From JAKAKT01 sp041305385 (GTDB lineage: Archaea; Micrarchaeota; Micrarchaeia; Burarchaeales; JAKAKT01): a stretch of DNA of 13,980 bases. The notes below the pieces were generated by a model that saw only the letters and a program-made list of their open reading frames with translations, searched no databases and was not told the origin of the DNA. Of the stretch, positions 12,415-13,980 are shown piece by piece; position 1 is the stretch's first letter, and the number at the start of each line of letters is the position of its first letter. The stretch is taken from contig JBFYLO010000043.1 in the NCBI GenBank assembly GCA_041305385.1, positions 1 through 13,980 on the forward strand. Reading direction: 5' to 3'. Made by a program: the position numbers and the translations under genes.

Positions 12415-13526
12415 TCGGTGAATAGCCCGGAAACTCCTGCCCCAGGTTCGGCAATCTTTTTCTTGAACCACGCTCCCTCATCCTGAAAAGATTGCCATTC
12501 CCCCTCAAGCTCCTCCTTTTTCAGGACAAAATCTTTCTCCGAGAGCTTCGCAACCCTCTCCAACTGTCCAGAGATGACATCGGGCGGATTTCTCGTCAAC
12601 CAGTATTTTGCCGCTTGCCTGAACTTTTCAACAGCAGCTTCCCGGGCAGTTTCCTTTGCAACCTCCCCCTGGTCGAATTTCTCGCTTTTAATGAGCAAAT
12701 ACCCTCCATTTACTATCCTCCCAATCGCGCCCGAGAGCCGGAAGCACATGTATTTCTCCACCACCGCAGCCCTGACCTGTTCAATGTATCCGTCAACCAA
12801 TGCGCCCTCTTTCTTAGCTCCCGGGCAATGGGTCGCAACTGGGATTTCCGAGGCAGCGGTCTTCTCATCCATAAACCTCCAGCCCCTAAGATAAAATTTG
12901 CAGCAGAACTCGAAAAATCTGTCGTCCATGTGGTAGTTCGTCGGAGTAAACAACACTTGGTCCCTGAGGCGGGCGGAAGCGCCCATTATCCCCCCGCTCA
13001 GCCCATGGACTGTGCTCAAGTCAACTCCTTTCTGGGGCACTGCTCTCCCAAGATAGGCTAAGGCCGTGTTCAAGTTCTCCTTCCATCCCACGCTATGGAG
13101 AAGTTCAAAGAAGAACACGAGCCCGTAGACGCAATTCCCAGTTATCCCCGAGTAGTTGCCGCAAACCAGGTCATATTTTTTGAAGGCCTTTTCAAAGGAC
13201 TTCTCAGTCCCCTCATCCGGAACTATATCATCATCAAAAAAAATCAGGTTTTGTTTTTTGTCCGTAGCCTTGCTTGCAAGAAGAAGCAGGTTTCGCACAT
13301 GCCCGAACGAAGATTCCCGTTTTTTCTCCCCGTGCCAGTCGAAGAGTTCATTGGCCCTTTCGCACGTAAAAATTCCGACTTTTTCATTCCCGAATTCCAG
13401 ATATTCGTCAACTCGCTTTTCTGGAACGCACAGGAGAATCCTCTCATCCGGAAAGGCCTTTCTAACGCTGGGGAAAGTTCTCCTGAAGCTCCCGAGATCC
13501 CAGCTCATCATGCAAATCTGAGCCAT
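12411..13526 (-). CDS. GT-A-like glycosyltransferase, probable
   Basis: The 371-aa product has a GT-A layout: an N-terminal nucleotide-binding alpha/beta region, then LIFFDDDIVPD (acids at about residues 98-100), the metal- and UDP-binding DxD-type motif. GLSGGIMGASARLRD and a NYHMDDRFFEF acidic motif follow, typical of the acceptor and catalytic acid regions of GT2-like enzymes. A helical C-terminal 100 residues is of unknown role. It would transfer a sugar from a nucleotide donor to an unknown acceptor; an archaeal surface glycan is a plausible inference. The frame is open up to 13598, but the upstream 24 codons overlap the TATA box, and ATG 13526 sits 26 nt from its centre, so a leaderless start at 13526 is preferred. 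It ends in TAA. Confidence 0.72.
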   Translation of the reverse strand: MAQICMMSWDLGSFRRTFPSVRKAFPDERILLCVPEKRVDEYLEFGNEKVGIFTCERANELFDWHGEKKRESSFGHVRNLLLLASKATDKKQNLIFFDDDIVPDEGTEKSFEKAFKKYDLVCGNYSGITGNCVYGLVFFFELLHSVGWKENLNTALAYLGRAVPQKGVDLSTVHGLSGGIMGASARLRDQVLFTPTNYHMDDRFFEFCCKFYLRGWRFMDEKTAASEIPVATHCPGAKKEGALVDGYIEQVRAAVVEKYMCFRLSGAIGRIVNGGYLLIKSEKFDQGEVAKETAREAAVEKFRQAAKYWLTRNPPDVISGQLERVAKLSEKDFVLKKEELEGEWQSFQDEGAWFKKKIAEPGAGVSGLFTD

Positions 13527-13546
13527 AGCTAAGGTTTGGGATGGGA

Positions 13547-13557
13547 AATTTAAATAC
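13547..13557 (-). promoter_or_regulatory. TATA box for the glycosyltransferase gene
   Basis: On the minus strand TATTTAAATTT is centred 26 nt before ATG 13526 with no ribosome binding site between, a textbook leaderless arrangement. Confidence 0.65.
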
Positions 13558-13579
13558 TGAGCCCGGCACTCTTGTGTTC

Positions 13580-13593
13580 GGGTTACATAACCC
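13580..13593. promoter_or_regulatory. Inverted repeat upstream of the glycosyltransferase promoter
   Basis: GGGTTA and TAACCC are perfect reverse complements with a CA spacer, 22 nt upstream of the TATA box. It could be an operator or activator site, or a small hairpin in the read-through transcript of the upstream gene. Confidence 0.35.
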
Positions 13594-13607
13594 AGCAAAA
13601 TAACAAA

Positions 13608-13639
13608 GCCAAACCCTTAAAACCTATTTACGGTTTGGC
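13608..13639 (-). terminator. Stem-loop with U-rich tail at the end of the minus-strand gene
   Basis: GCCAAACC (13608-13615) pairs with GGTTTGGC (13632-13639), 8 bp with a 16-nt loop that contains the gene's TAA stop. In the minus-strand transcript the stem is followed by TTTGTTATTTTG. This fits a terminator for the 13628 gene. Confidence 0.4.
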
Positions 13640-13980
13640 ATCTTTCGGGAAATAATAGTAATATGACAGGAAGACATCTTCTTTTCCGAAATTGGGCGAC
13701 CCAGGTTTTGGTTCTACTTTTATGGTGCAAAACACCCTGTTTTTTTCCGGCTCGGATTTCACCACCATCTTAATCGGTTTCGACTTCGTCAGTTCCTTTA
13801 CCACGGCGCTTTCGTAAACCGTGCGCCCGTCTTTAAAATTGAACACGTAGAAGCCGGAGTCGAAAAGCAGGACTGCCGCGGAAGGCGAATCCGCCTCGAA
13901 GAAGAAGTTTTTGGGTATGATGAGTGGGTCGTACGAAAGGGTATTCACTGCAAGCACCCGCTTATCTTCGTCTATGGTGA
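13628..13980 (-). CDS. C-terminal part of an uncharacterised protein (5' partial)
   Basis: The frame is open from the right window edge to TAA at 13628-13630, giving at least 117 residues. A GTG at 13957 is not taken as the start because upstream codons (ending TIDEDKR) look coding. The visible part is beta-rich with alternating hydrophobic residues (AAVLLFDSGFYVFNFKDG, KMVVKSEPEKNRVFCTIKVEP, VFLSYYYYFPKD) and no membrane segment. No family recognised. The gene ends in a stem-loop and is followed by the glycosyltransferase, which has its own promoter. Confidence 0.6.
   Translation of the reverse strand, partial: TIDEDKRVLAVNTLSYDPLIIPKNFFFEADSPSAAVLLFDSGFYVFNFKDGRTVYESAVVKELTKSKPIKMVVKSEPEKNRVFCTIKVEPKPGSPNFGKEDVFLSYYYYFPKDAKP

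Noticed and set aside
1..13980. CRISPR arrays, IS elements, transposases and rRNA genes
   Set aside because: No regularly spaced repeats, transposase motifs or rRNA sequences were seen on either strand.

Overview
This window looks archaeal, probably from a DPANN-type lineage (Micrarchaeota/Diapherotrites-like; this placement is inference, since no rRNA or species marker is present). The evidence is an Alba chromatin protein, an archaeal-type aspartyl-tRNA synthetase, a Bat-like HTH_10 regulator, TATA boxes about 25 nt upstream of leaderless or nearly leaderless starts, GGTGA-type ribosome binding sites, and a tRNA gene interrupted in archaeal fashion. Genes are tightly packed. About 10 of 16 larger coding frames end in TAG, and every convergent protein-gene pair overlaps by exactly 4 nt in a self-complementary stop tetramer (CTAG, CTAG, TTAA).

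Layout. 1-2665 (+) is an information-processing block: the end of a coiled-coil protein, Alba, a KH-domain protein with N-terminal cysteine pairs, and aspS. 2679-3506 is a TIM-barrel sugar-phosphate isomerase/endonuclease IV-like protein following aspS. 3549-3842 is the most unusual element: a tRNA-Thr(CGT) gene with one large insertion (about 127 nt, GC-rich, a chain of hairpins) in the anticodon loop and a second (about 93 nt, AT-rich) in the T loop. Its 3' end abuts the stop codon of a convergent membrane-protein gene (3843-4457, -).

4560-6143 (+) encodes a helix-hairpin-helix plus AAA-type ATPase with an odd Walker B. It converges on a cysteine-rich, internally duplicated protein (6140-7738, -). 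That gene diverges from an HTH_10 regulator (7853-8542, +) with a perfect inverted repeat just upstream of its TATA box. The regulator converges on a HAD phosphatase (8539-9144, -).

9190-11085 (-) holds three unrecognised co-directional genes (222, 212 and 150 aa) and a possible 25-aa basic ORF, preceded by a gap of about 600 nt (11086-11697) with an orphan promoter, a hairpin and a possible 34-aa membrane microprotein. 11698-12414 (+) is a three-helix membrane protein with a cysteine-bearing exterior domain; it converges on a GT-A-like glycosyltransferase (12411-13526, -). The window ends in the C-terminal part of another minus-strand gene.

The most promising observations are the doubly interrupted tRNA, the duplicated cysteine-rich protein with its neighbouring regulator, the HhH-ATPase, and the three-gene unknown operon with its noncoding leader region. 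All family assignments come from reading motifs by eye; no searches were run.
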